From the NCBI RefSeq assembly GCF_014385005.1, contig NZ_JACRSZ010000016.1:16328-80327 (forward strand): 64,000 bases of DNA, read 5' to 3'. Both the position numbers and the translations under genes were made by a program. Under the pieces are notes generated by a model. That model saw only the letters and a list, made by a program, of their open reading frames with translations, made no database searches and was not told the origin of the DNA. Positions 16,693 through 25,693 of this stretch are shown here, piece by piece. Positions within the stretch are counted from its first letter, which is position 1; each line of letters opens with the position of its first letter. This DNA is from Jingyaoa shaoxingensis (GTDB lineage Bacteria; Bacillota; Clostridia; Lachnospirales; Lachnospiraceae).

Positions 16693-19353
16693 CTATTTAC
16701 ATTTTTTCTTCCAGATCAGAAAGATCACTATTCCGGTCAGACAGAGTGCGCTGATGATCAATCCCGGTATGAGGTATGGTGTGCAGTAATGCATCTCTAC
16801 CACATGCTCTCCCGCATCCAGTTCCAGACCACAGAACATACCATTTGCCTGCAGCACGGCCTGTTCTTTTCCGTCTACATATGCTTTCCATCCTTTGCTG
16901 TACGCCATGGACAATACCAGTATTTTCTTCTCATCCAGTGTAATAGTGCCTTTTACAGTATTTTCATCAAACTCCACATTTTCCAGTATGTTTTCCTTCA
17001 ATGCTTCTGTCTGCTGATCCAGACTTTCCATTGGCTGTTCTGCCAGATACAGATTCTCGATAGTGAAGACTCCGGCTTTCCGGAATGTCAATGTCACCTC
17101 AGAGGAAGCATCTTCATGATATCCTGTGTTATATAAAAAGTTTTCTTTGCCACTGTAGAAGCTGTTCCGTTCTGTATAGACCGTTTCCTTCTTTTCCACG
17201 TCATCTCTGGTAACCGTCATTCCAAACTTGGTCGCTTCTCCGTCATAATTCAGCCCTTCCAGTACCAGGTAAGTTTCGCAGTTCTCCACCCCCTGATAAT
17301 GCAGGGTAATGGATGCTCCGCTTTTCCCTACCACATACTGATTACCTTCGATCTGGATATCTCCGTCTGTAGTGATCTCATATTCCGGTTCCACATCGTT
17401 AAAGACAAGACTTGTCTGCGCAAGATCTGTGTCGTATTCTGTTTCACCTTGTATGTAAGCGCCCTGGAGCAGTGCCTGCTGTTTTTCTGTCACGGACAGT
17501 TCTTCCCAGACTTCACGGGTAATGACACTGTCGCAGGTATATCCAAATGGCAGTGTCTGTTCTGTCTTATATACGGTATATTTTTTATTCTCCGCCACTT
17601 TTTCATCATAGCCATATGGCAGATATTCTTCATGTCCTTTCTTGACAATAAAATACCTTACTCCGGTAAGCCGATCCAATATCGTACGTCCATCCAGTCC
17701 GTCATACATCTGTTCAATCGGATTGGACGTATCCATTTCCCGGAAAAATTCTGCTACAGCCCCGTTTGTAACACTGTAATAAAAATCTGTACTGTAGAGA
17801 CGGTTCTGCATTGCCGTATTTTCTCTGGCAATATTGCCGTACTGATCATAGCGGTAAAAAGTATCTGTATCTTCCAGTTCTTTTACAAGATTGTTCTGTG
17901 CCTGATTTGTCAGCCACGCATACGGAGCACCTTTTGCACGAAATGCTTTGAGATAATTGGTCTGATCCGGTGAAAACAGAAAATACGCATTTCCGGCTAT
18001 GGAAACAATCGTTGTCACCACCATCGCTGCCGCAAAGAACTGCTGTTTTTTCATTCCGGAACAGATCAGAAGGATCACTATCGTAACTGCTGTCATGCCA
18101 ATCCCCAGCCAGCCATGAAGGGTTGCATACTTACTTAAGAGAAGCTGTGCCGCAGGCAGTACCACACATCCAATCACTGCCAGAGTTCTTTTCTCACTTT
18201 TTTTCAGTTCCAGGAAATCCGGATACAGTTTCACCAGAATATATGCCAGTAGCATACCATAAGCCCAGATCCAGCGGTTAGACACATAAGAGAATCCATT
18301 CATCACATGTCCTGCATATGGTATCAATAACAATGCTGTCAGCACCACCCATCCCCATTTCAGTTCCCGGTGTTTTTTTCTGCTCACCAGCAAAATAAAC
18401 AACGCCACCAGTATGATTGGTGCAAAACCGGTTACTGTATAATATCTGGGACTTGCCGCTATATAATCCACTCCGAAAAAATCATTCAGCAACCGTGCAT
18501 AATGTGCCAGTGGATACAGAACCGGGATGTAGTTTTTGGCTGACATGCGGCCTGTGCCTAACACATACATGGCAGAAGGAAGAAGAATCGGCATCGCGAT
18601 CCCTATTCCCAGAAAGGACCATCCTGCAAACTTCAAAAGCCAGGGCACCACCTCTTTGATACGAATTCTCCCATAGATCATAAGATAACGGAACACCGCA
18701 TAGATCACCATCACAATGGCAATCATATAGAAGAAATAGAAATTGCTGATGGCACTGATGGCTGTCATTCCCACAAAAAGCCATGGTTTCTCCCTGTTAA
18801 AAATCTTATCAATTCCAATTAAAATCAGTGGTAAATAGATCATTGGATTGATAAAATACGGATGTCTCGCCCCGCAGAATAACACAAATCCGGAAAAACA
18901 ATAGGTGACTGCTCCAAGAAGCACTCCGTTTCCCTGATTCTTATGATAACGACAAAACATAATAAATGCCATACCTGACAGATAGATACGGATCACAATC
19001 AGTACTGCATACAGATACTCTGTCCGTGACCCTGGCACCAGAACAGCAAGCAGGGTCAGTGGATCTCCTATGGCATAATAATTCAGTGTCGTCAGAATAT
19101 CGGAACCAAATCCAATACTCAGGTCCCACATTGGAAACACAAACCTGTGCTCCCTTATCAGAGTCATCAGAATCTTCCGAAGATATTTCCCATAATATGC
19201 CAGTGTATTGAAATGCTGGAAAACTCCGTCAAAATCCCATACAAAAGACTTACCGTAGGCTACCAGCCAGCCAAATACCAGTATTCCCGTAACCAGAAAG
19301 CAAAGTGTATATTTAAAATAGATACTTTTCCTACTCTCCAACTTTTTTCCCAT
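16693..19353 (-). CDS. yfhO: YfhO-family polytopic membrane protein
   Basis: An 886-residue integral membrane protein. A hydrophobic N-terminal half holds about twelve predicted membrane segments, with the early motif FVWDFDGVFQHFNTLAYYGKYL and GSDILTTLNYYAIGDPL typical of YfhO. A large extracytoplasmic region follows (about 470-850) and a last membrane helix (LIPGLIISALCLTGIVIFLI) precedes a KKKCK tail. YfhO proteins are GT-C-like and in Bacillus/Listeria are implicated in glycosylating lipoteichoic acid or in related envelope sugar transfer; the exact donor here is unknown. It is 18 bp after cls, fitting an envelope lipid/teichoic acid role. Confidence 0.85.
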   Translation of the reverse strand: MGKKLESRKSIYFKYTLCFLVTGILVFGWLVAYGKSFVWDFDGVFQHFNTLAYYGKYLRKILMTLIREHRFVFPMWDLSIGFGSDILTTLNYYAIGDPLTLLAVLVPGSRTEYLYAVLIVIRIYLSGMAFIMFCRYHKNQGNGVLLGAVTYCFSGFVLFCGARHPYFINPMIYLPLILIGIDKIFNREKPWLFVGMTAISAISNFYFFYMIAIVMVIYAVFRYLMIYGRIRIKEVVPWLLKFAGWSFLGIGIAMPILLPSAMYVLGTGRMSAKNYIPVLYPLAHYARLLNDFFGVDYIAASPRYYTVTGFAPIILVALFILLVSRKKHRELKWGWVVLTALLLIPYAGHVMNGFSYVSNRWIWAYGMLLAYILVKLYPDFLELKKSEKRTLAVIGCVVLPAAQLLLSKYATLHGWLGIGMTAVTIVILLICSGMKKQQFFAAAMVVTTIVSIAGNAYFLFSPDQTNYLKAFRAKGAPYAWLTNQAQNNLVKELEDTDTFYRYDQYGNIARENTAMQNRLYSTDFYYSVTNGAVAEFFREMDTSNPIEQMYDGLDGRTILDRLTGVRYFIVKKGHEEYLPYGYDEKVAENKKYTVYKTEQTLPFGYTCDSVITREVWEELSVTEKQQALLQGAYIQGETEYDTDLAQTSLVFNDVEPEYEITTDGDIQIEGNQYVVGKSGASITLHYQGVENCETYLVLEGLNYDGEATKFGMTVTRDDVEKKETVYTERNSFYSGKENFLYNTGYHEDASSEVTLTFRKAGVFTIENLYLAEQPMESLDQQTEALKENILENVEFDENTVKGTITLDEKKILVLSMAYSKGWKAYVDGKEQAVLQANGMFCGLELDAGEHVVEMHYCTPYLIPGLIISALCLTGIVIFLIWKKKCK

Positions 19354-19371
19354 TCATATGATCCCTTCTTC

Positions 19372-21003
19372 TTACATCAACGGCGCAAATAAACGCAACA
19401 GACTTCCTGCCAGTTTCTTCCATGCTGGCTGACTGTTATAGACCTCTTTTGTGACTTTTTCGCATGACTTCAATGACTCCTGAAAATCTGCTTCAATTGT
19501 GGATATTTCTTTATTCTTATACAGAAGTGCCGCACACTCAAAGCTCAGATACAGACTTCGAAAATCCATGTTGATACTTCCCACTACCGCTTTTTCATCA
19601 TCTGACACAAAGACCTTCGAATGCACAAAACCTGGCAAAAATTCATAGATCTCAACTCCTGCATCCAGCAATTCATTGTAAAAAGTCCGCGCCAGAATAA
19701 ACGCATACTTTTTATCTGGAATATGAGGCATAATAATCTTCACATCCACGCCACGCTTTGCTGCATAAGTCAGTGCCACGATCATATTATGATCCAGCAC
19801 CAGATACGGAGTCATAATGTGCACATACTTTTTTGCTGTATTTAAGATATCCAGATAAACCAGTTCGCCAACCTGCTCATCATCCAGCGGATTATCATCA
19901 TACGGAATCACAAATCCTTTTCCCTCTTCACTGCACTTCGGAATTGGCATCTGAATGTATCTGCGGTATTCTTCCAGCAGATGATCATCCACCTTTTCTC
20001 TCTCCGTCTTGGAAAGTTTCACATATTCCACTACATTCCACATCTGAAGAAACATCAAGGTAAAGTCTCTTACCGCATCTCCCTTTAACATCAGGCAGGC
20101 ATCCTTCCAATAACCAAACCGTTCCTTCTGGTTGATGTACTCATCTGCCAGATTTATTCCTCCGGTAAATGCCGTATGCCCATCCACAACCATAATTTTC
20201 CGATGATCTCGGTTATTCTGCACTGTAGATAACAGAGGTACAATTGGTGAAAATACCTGGCATTTGATTCCTTCTTCATTCAGATGTCTGGCGTAGTGAA
20301 CCGGAAGGCGGAAATAATCACTCATGCCATCGTACATAATACGTACTTCCACACCTTCTCTTACCTTCGCCCGCAGGATCTCCAGTATGGTTTCCCACAT
20401 GTATCCCTGATCCACTATGAAAAATTCAATAAAAATATAATGCTTTGCTGCAGACAGCTCCTGCAATATCACATCAAAGGCACTCTCACCGCTTGGATAA
20501 TAACGCGCTGTGGTATTGGTATGCACTGCACTGTTGCTTACCTTACGCAGATAAGATATCATATTTGCCATCTGAGGTGATTCTGCTTCCAGAGAAGCCC
20601 TGTCTTCTTCTTTCTGCTCCGAAAGACTGGCTGTTCTGGCCACTTCTTTTACCACCTTCTGATTCAGTAGATGGCTCTCCAGCTGCAGATGAAAATACAG
20701 ATAAAACAGTGCTCCAAATACCGGTACCGTCAGAATCGGAACCATCCAGGCAATTTTAAATGCAGGATTTCCTTTACGGTTAATCAGATATACGCTAAGC
20801 ACGAATCCAAGAAAAATGGATCCACCATAAATAGCGAATATATAATTACTCAGGAACCGAAATCCCACCAGAAGCAATCCTATCTGAAGCAAAATCAGCA
20901 TCAGCAGGATACCGGTACGCCCAAAGATAACGCTTAAAACGCCTCTCTTACCACGATTCAGATGTTCCTTCTGTTTCATCAAAAACTGTTTTTTCTTCTC
21001 CAC
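19372..21003 (-). CDS. cls: Cardiolipin synthase, phospholipase D superfamily
   Basis: A 543-residue membrane enzyme joining two phosphatidylglycerols into cardiolipin. Two N-terminal membrane segments lie at about residues 24-75. Two HKD catalytic motifs are intact: HRKIMVVDGHTAFTGGINLA and HSKVFVSDDEKAVVGSINMD. The C-terminus (SLLRLFAPLM) has the usual hydrophobic ending. It follows ligA by 34 bp and precedes yfhO by 18 bp, so the genes are probably co-transcribed from the rlu gene. Confidence 0.93.
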   Translation of the reverse strand: MEKKKQFLMKQKEHLNRGKRGVLSVIFGRTGILLMLILLQIGLLLVGFRFLSNYIFAIYGGSIFLGFVLSVYLINRKGNPAFKIAWMVPILTVPVFGALFYLYFHLQLESHLLNQKVVKEVARTASLSEQKEEDRASLEAESPQMANMISYLRKVSNSAVHTNTTARYYPSGESAFDVILQELSAAKHYIFIEFFIVDQGYMWETILEILRAKVREGVEVRIMYDGMSDYFRLPVHYARHLNEEGIKCQVFSPIVPLLSTVQNNRDHRKIMVVDGHTAFTGGINLADEYINQKERFGYWKDACLMLKGDAVRDFTLMFLQMWNVVEYVKLSKTEREKVDDHLLEEYRRYIQMPIPKCSEEGKGFVIPYDDNPLDDEQVGELVYLDILNTAKKYVHIMTPYLVLDHNMIVALTYAAKRGVDVKIIMPHIPDKKYAFILARTFYNELLDAGVEIYEFLPGFVHSKVFVSDDEKAVVGSINMDFRSLYLSFECAALLYKNKEISTIEADFQESLKSCEKVTKEVYNSQPAWKKLAGSLLRLFAPLM

Positions 21004-21037
21004 TCAAACTCCTCGATTCTTTACTTTCCCTGCCTTA

Positions 21038-23032
21038 TCAGTGTTTCTCTCCAATCATCTCTAAAAATTCATCTTCCGTAAGCACCGGAACCCCAAGCTG
21101 TTGTGCTTTGGTCAGCTTGCTTCCAGCATTCTCACCGGCAAGTACATAATCGGTCTTTTTGGATACAGATCCTGACGCCTTTCCACCATACTGAAGGATC
21201 TTATCAGTGGCTTCCTTTCTGCCCATAGTCGGCAGTGTCCCTGTCACTACCAGTGTTTTTCCACTTAACACGCCGCCTTCAGCCTGCACCGTTGCTTCCA
21301 TTCGAACGCCTTCTGCTGCCATCTTCTCCAGGAGCTTCCGGTTCTCTTCGTCTGCAAAAAAGTCATAAATCGAGCATGCACTGATCTGCCCGATATCAGG
21401 CACTTCTTCCAGTTCTTCCACAGTTGCCGCCTCCAGTTTCTCTATAGAACCAAAATGCTGCATCAGTTCCCTTGCTGTTGCCTTACCCACATTCGGGATG
21501 CCCAGCCCTGCCAGCAGATGCTGTGGTTCCTTTTTCTTAGATTCTTCTATGGCAGCCAGCAGCTTATCGGTATTCTTTTCCTTTCCGATCAGACCTTTTT
21601 CGATCAGTTCCTCACGATAGTTCTTCAGAGTAAAGATATCTGCCACATTCTCCAGATATCCCCGGCGAACCAGCTCTACAATATAATTTTCTCCAAATCC
21701 TTTGATATCCATGGCATCTCTGCCTACAAAATTGATAATATGGCGTTCCTTCTGTGCAGGACAGCTGATACCGGTACATTTAATGTCTGCCGTTTCCTTT
21801 TCCCTCACTGCCGGAGCTCCGCACACCGGACATCGATCCGGAATCCGGAACTTCACCGTACCATCCGGCCGTTTTTCTTTTACTACTGCCTTGATCTTCG
21901 GAATGATCTCCCCGGATTTATATACTACAATAGTATCTCCGATGCCAATATCCAGATCATCGATAAAGTCCTGATTATGCAGGGTTGCTCTGGATACGCT
22001 GGTACCACACAACCGGATCGGATCAAAGATTGCCGTTGGGGTAATTCTTCCGGTACGTCCTACGGACAGCTCAATATCCCGAAGCACAGTCTCTTTTTCT
22101 TCCGGCGGATACTTATAAGCCACTGCCCATCTCGGAACCTTGGATGTCTCTCCCACCGTCACACGATCCTGCAGATTGTTTAACTTCACCACAGCACCAT
22201 CAATATCATAGCCCAGCTTTCCACGCTGCTCTCCGATTTTCTGAATGGCTTCCCATACTTCTTCTCCTGTAGTACAGATCTGATAGTTCTCAATTACTTT
22301 CACGCCATTGCTCTTTAAATACTCATAGCCTTCTGTATGGGTAGTAAACGTTCTGCCCTGAGTTTCCTGAATATTAAAAATAAACATGGACAGATTGCGT
22401 TCTTTTGTAATCTTGCTGTCCAACTGACGCAGGGTTCCTGCCGCACAGTTTCTCGGATTGGCAAAAGTCTTCTTTCCCAGCAACTCCTGCTTCGCATTTA
22501 CTGCATCAAAAGCCTCATTTGTCATATACACTTCACCGCGAATCTCGATATAAGAAATCGGATGCTTCAGCTTCTTCTTCACATCTTTGATTACACGGGC
22601 ATTCTCTGTTACATCCTCTCCCTGGATAATGCCGTCTCCTCTGGTGATTGCTGTGGTCATCACACCATCCGTATAACGGATTGCCATGGAAAGTCCGTCA
22701 ATCTTCGTCTCAACTACAAATTCCGGATGATCCAGTTGTTGCTGCATACTCTCTACGAACTGCATAACCTCTTCTTTGGAAAACACATCCTGAAGACTGA
22801 GCATCGGCACTCTGTGGCGCACCAGTACACCTGCTTCTCTCTTTGCCGTTCCACCCACATGCTGGGTCGGAGAATCCGGGGTGATACGCTCCGGATGTTC
22901 TGCTTCTAACTTCTTTAATTCCTGCATCAGCATATCGTATTCATAATCTGTAATCTCAGGATCGTCCTGATTATAATAACGGTCAATATGATAATTGATA
23001 ATCTCCCGTAATTCGTCTATTCTGTCTTTCAT
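21038..23032 (-). CDS. ligA: NAD+-dependent DNA ligase
   Basis: A 664-residue ligase sealing nicks in replication and repair, using NAD+. Domain order: Ia/adenylation with the AMP-accepting Lys in VETKIDGLSM (about residue 112) and GRTGRITPTAIFDP; OB-fold; a four-Cys zinc finger (CPVCGAP and CTGISCPAQ); helix-hairpin-helix region (GLGIPNVGKATARELMQHFG); C-terminal BRCT (LSGKTLVVTGTLPTMGRKEA). Length is normal. The ATG overlaps the stop of the pseudouridine synthase gene upstream (ATGA). Confidence 0.96.
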   Translation of the reverse strand: MKDRIDELREIINYHIDRYYNQDDPEITDYEYDMLMQELKKLEAEHPERITPDSPTQHVGGTAKREAGVLVRHRVPMLSLQDVFSKEEVMQFVESMQQQLDHPEFVVETKIDGLSMAIRYTDGVMTTAITRGDGIIQGEDVTENARVIKDVKKKLKHPISYIEIRGEVYMTNEAFDAVNAKQELLGKKTFANPRNCAAGTLRQLDSKITKERNLSMFIFNIQETQGRTFTTHTEGYEYLKSNGVKVIENYQICTTGEEVWEAIQKIGEQRGKLGYDIDGAVVKLNNLQDRVTVGETSKVPRWAVAYKYPPEEKETVLRDIELSVGRTGRITPTAIFDPIRLCGTSVSRATLHNQDFIDDLDIGIGDTIVVYKSGEIIPKIKAVVKEKRPDGTVKFRIPDRCPVCGAPAVREKETADIKCTGISCPAQKERHIINFVGRDAMDIKGFGENYIVELVRRGYLENVADIFTLKNYREELIEKGLIGKEKNTDKLLAAIEESKKKEPQHLLAGLGIPNVGKATARELMQHFGSIEKLEAATVEELEEVPDIGQISACSIYDFFADEENRKLLEKMAAEGVRMEATVQAEGGVLSGKTLVVTGTLPTMGRKEATDKILQYGGKASGSVSKKTDYVLAGENAGSKLTKAQQLGVPVLTEDEFLEMIGEKH

Positions 23033-23793
23033 GATCTGGATTCCTTTATTCTTTCATATAATTCTTCGATTTCCCGGTCAGATACTTCCCGGTACTCTCC
23101 TGTTTTCAGATTTCCCAGAGAAATATTCATGATACGTACTCGCTTTAACCGCAACACCTTACAGCCGCATGCCTGACACATCCGGCGGATCTGCCGGTTC
23201 AGCCCCTGCGTCAGAATAATGGAGAACTTTTTTTCTCCAATCTTCCTCACCTTACAGGGTCTGGTCTTTACTTCTAGCTGGGACAGCCATACCCCCTGCT
23301 GCATTTTCTGAATAAACTTTTCTGTCACCGGGCGGTCAATCTCTACCTCATACTCTTTCTCATGATAGTTTCCAGCCCGCATGATTTTATTCAGAATGTC
23401 TCCGTGATTCGTCATTAAAAGCAGCCCTTCGGAATCCTTATCCAGTCTCCCGATGGGAAAGACTCTCTTGGGATAATTCAAAAATGCATCAATGGTAGTA
23501 TCCCCCCACCGGTCATCGGTACTGCAAAGTATGCCCCTCGGCTTGTTTACAGCCAGCAGGATCATCTCCTTTTCCCGCTTTGCCTGCTGTCCTTCCACCG
23601 TTACCTTCTGAGTGGGAATCACTTTCTGACCTGTGGTTGCCAGCCTGCCATCCACAAAAACCTTCCCCATCTCAATAAGCCGGTCTGCTTCCCTTCTGGA
23701 ACAGATCCCGGCTTCGCTCAAGTATTTATTCAGCCTGACAGGCTTGTTTTCATCTTTTTGTTCAAACTCCGACTGCATTCGGTTGTTATGCAT
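23029..23793 (-). CDS. 23S rRNA pseudouridine synthase, RluF/RluB family
   Basis: A 254-residue RNA-modifying enzyme. Residues about 20-80 form an S4 RNA-binding domain (RLNKYLSEAGICSRREADRL), followed by the RsuA-type catalytic domain with the active Asp in GRLDKDSEGLLLMTN and GLNRQIRRMCQACG. The overall pattern is closest to RluF, which modifies 23S rRNA U2604 in E. coli; the exact target here is inferred. First gene of a four-gene unit with ligA, cls and yfhO. Confidence 0.88.
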   Translation of the reverse strand: MHNNRMQSEFEQKDENKPVRLNKYLSEAGICSRREADRLIEMGKVFVDGRLATTGQKVIPTQKVTVEGQQAKREKEMILLAVNKPRGILCSTDDRWGDTTIDAFLNYPKRVFPIGRLDKDSEGLLLMTNHGDILNKIMRAGNYHEKEYEVEIDRPVTEKFIQKMQQGVWLSQLEVKTRPCKVRKIGEKKFSIILTQGLNRQIRRMCQACGCKVLRLKRVRIMNISLGNLKTGEYREVSDREIEELYERIKESRS

Positions 23794-23900
23794 AAATCTT
23801 TCACGCTCCTCAAAGATTCATTAAGTATAACATTTCATTGCAATAATTTCAACACTCGCCTATACTGGTTTATATGAGATAAATACAAGGAGATACGGCT

Positions 23901-24671
23901 ATGAAAGAGTCTATTTATACCATCCCTCTGATGGATGCTTTTCGTTCCGAAGACGAATGTCCTTTCTGTTTTCTGGAACGTCAGATTGAGGAACATTCTA
24001 TTGATTTCGTTCTGGGAAGTGGCGCTTCTTATATGGAAGACGATATTCGTGCCCAGACGGATGCTGCCGGTTTCTGCCGCCATCATTATAAGAAGCTTTA
24101 CGATTATGGCAACCGTCTGGGCGCTGCCCTGATCCTGAGTACTCATTTTCATAAATTAAATGCAGAACTGGATACGGAGATTAAAAAATTCACTCCCGGA
24201 AAAAGCAGTCTGATGAAGCGGTTTAAAAAAAGCGGTTCCGAAGATGCACCTGCCACTTCTATCGGTCAGTGGGTACAAAGTCAGACTTCCCACTGCTATA
24301 TCTGTGACCACATCCGTTCCGATTATGAACGATACCTGGACACCTTCTTTGAACTGTACAAAAAGGAGCCATCCTTCAAAGAACTCTTCGAAAACAGCAA
24401 AGGCTTCTGCCTGACTCATTTTGGTGATCTGGCAGATCTTGCTGACAGCAGGCTGGGAAATAAAGAAAAAGACGCCTTTTACCCTGCACTTTTTCAGCTT
24501 ATGCAGGAGAATCTGAAGCGTCTGGAAGACGAAGTACTATGGTTTACTGAAAAATACGATTACCGAAACCGTGATAAAGACTGGGGTACCTCCCGTGACA
24601 GCATTCAGCGGTGTATGCAGAAAGACCGGGGAGGGCATCCGGCTGACCCTCCTTATGAATCAGACCGGTAG
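23901..24671 (+). CDS. DUF6062 family protein with paired Cys/His motifs
   Basis: A 256-residue cytoplasmic protein of unknown function, matching what I know as DUF6062, a family widespread in Clostridia. It opens MKESIYTIPLMDAFRSEDE and contains four Cys-containing motifs: ECPFCFLE, GFCRHHYKKLYD, HCYICDHI and GFCLTHFGDL. The alternation CxxC / CxxH / CxxC / CxxH suggests two equivalent metal sites in a duplicated fold, an inference only. It is a single-gene unit, convergent with the homocysteine methyltransferase-like gene and divergent from the pseudouridine synthase. AAGGAG precedes the ATG. Confidence 0.8.
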   Translation: MKESIYTIPLMDAFRSEDECPFCFLERQIEEHSIDFVLGSGASYMEDDIRAQTDAAGFCRHHYKKLYDYGNRLGAALILSTHFHKLNAELDTEIKKFTPGKSSLMKRFKKSGSEDAPATSIGQWVQSQTSHCYICDHIRSDYERYLDTFFELYKKEPSFKELFENSKGFCLTHFGDLADLADSRLGNKEKDAFYPALFQLMQENLKRLEDEVLWFTEKYDYRNRDKDWGTSRDSIQRCMQKDRGGHPADPPYESDR

Positions 24672-24683
24672 ATCTGGACACGC

Positions 24684-24718
24684 AAACTGGCATCGATTTT
24701 ACTTCTCGATGCCAGTTT
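24684..24718. terminator. Bidirectional terminator between convergent genes
   Basis: AAACTGGCATCGA pairs with TCGATGCCAGTTT around a nine-base loop, placed 12 bp after the DUF6062 stop and 17 bp from the stop of the convergent methyltransferase gene. Confidence 0.8.
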
Positions 24719-24735
24719 ATCTGATCCCTGTTATC

Positions 24736-25602
24736 TTATGCCAATTTCTTTAACTCTCTTATGAAATCTGGTGTGGTACCGCAGCATCCGCCTACAATCT
24801 TCGCACCTTTCTCCAGCAATACTTTCATGCTTTCTCTGAATTTTTCCGGTGTCAGATCGTAGCTGGCTTCTCCGGTATCAGAAATCTTCGGCATTCCTGC
24901 ATTTGGCTTTACAATCATCGGTATAGTCAGAATATTGTTCAGTCCTTCTACGATGGATACTAACTGTTCCGGTCCTACAGAGCAGTTAATTCCCACTGCG
25001 TCTGCGCCCATTGCCTGCAGGGTCTCTGCCGCTTCGAAGATGTGTCCGCCTGCGTAGATACTGCCGTCTGCATCGATGGTCATACTGCATAGAACCGGAA
25101 GATCACTGATCTCCTGCGCTGCTTCCAGTGCAGCCATAGCTTCATCCATACTGGTCATGGTCTCCATCAAAAGCACATCTACTCCGGCATCTATCATGTA
25201 TTTCATCTGCTCTTTATAGCGTTCCATGGCTTTCTCATAGGTGGCATCCGGTGACATACCGATCATTTTCACAATGGCGGTTACGTCTCCAGCCACATAA
25301 GCTTTGCCATCTACCGCTTTTTTACTGATCTGAACCAGTTCATGATTCATCTCTTCTACCTGCGCCCCCAGCCCGTAACCGTTTAAATTAAAACGGTTTG
25401 CTCCAAAAGTCGGTGCACACAGAATCTGGCTTCCTGCTTCCACATAAGCCTTCTGAAGTTCCGTCAGTATATCCGGGTGATCCAGAATCCACTCTTCGGT
25501 GCATATACCTCTCGGCATACCCATGGCAAACAGATTGGAACCGGTTGCTCCGTCAAGAAGGGTTATGTTTTCTGTCAGTTTCTGAAATTCTTCTTTTGTC
25601 AT
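24736..25602 (-). CDS. Homocysteine S-methyltransferase family protein
   Basis: A 288-residue protein of the zinc-dependent homocysteine methyltransferase fold (MetH domain 1 / BhmT-like). The chosen start MTKEEFQKLTENITLLDG has AGGGGG six bases upstream; a longer open frame to 25719 runs through a hairpin and is rejected. The zinc Cys ligands are seen in GINCSVGPEQ and the GGCCGTTPDF pair; LLDGATGSNL is the typical start of the barrel. As a stand-alone domain it could be half of a split MetH working with a separate cobalamin/folate protein, or use S-methylmethionine or a betaine. No partner is in the window. Confidence 0.88.
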   Translation of the reverse strand: MTKEEFQKLTENITLLDGATGSNLFAMGMPRGICTEEWILDHPDILTELQKAYVEAGSQILCAPTFGANRFNLNGYGLGAQVEEMNHELVQISKKAVDGKAYVAGDVTAIVKMIGMSPDATYEKAMERYKEQMKYMIDAGVDVLLMETMTSMDEAMAALEAAQEISDLPVLCSMTIDADGSIYAGGHIFEAAETLQAMGADAVGINCSVGPEQLVSIVEGLNNILTIPMIVKPNAGMPKISDTGEASYDLTPEKFRESMKVLLEKGAKIVGGCCGTTPDFIRELKKLA

Positions 25603-25657
25603 ATATCCCCCTGTCCCCGCATTTGATCCGTCTTTTTCACAGATCCTGATGCGAAAT

Positions 25658-25680
25658 TCGGGTCTGTTCCACAGACCCGA
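25658..25680 (-). terminator. Hairpin between asnB and the methyltransferase gene
   Basis: TCGGGTCTG pairs with CAGACCCGA around a five-base loop. It lies 14 bp after the asnB stop and has only a weak T-run, so it may be a leaky terminator or mRNA 3' end. Confidence 0.5.
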
Positions 25681-25693
25681 TTCACTCTTCATA

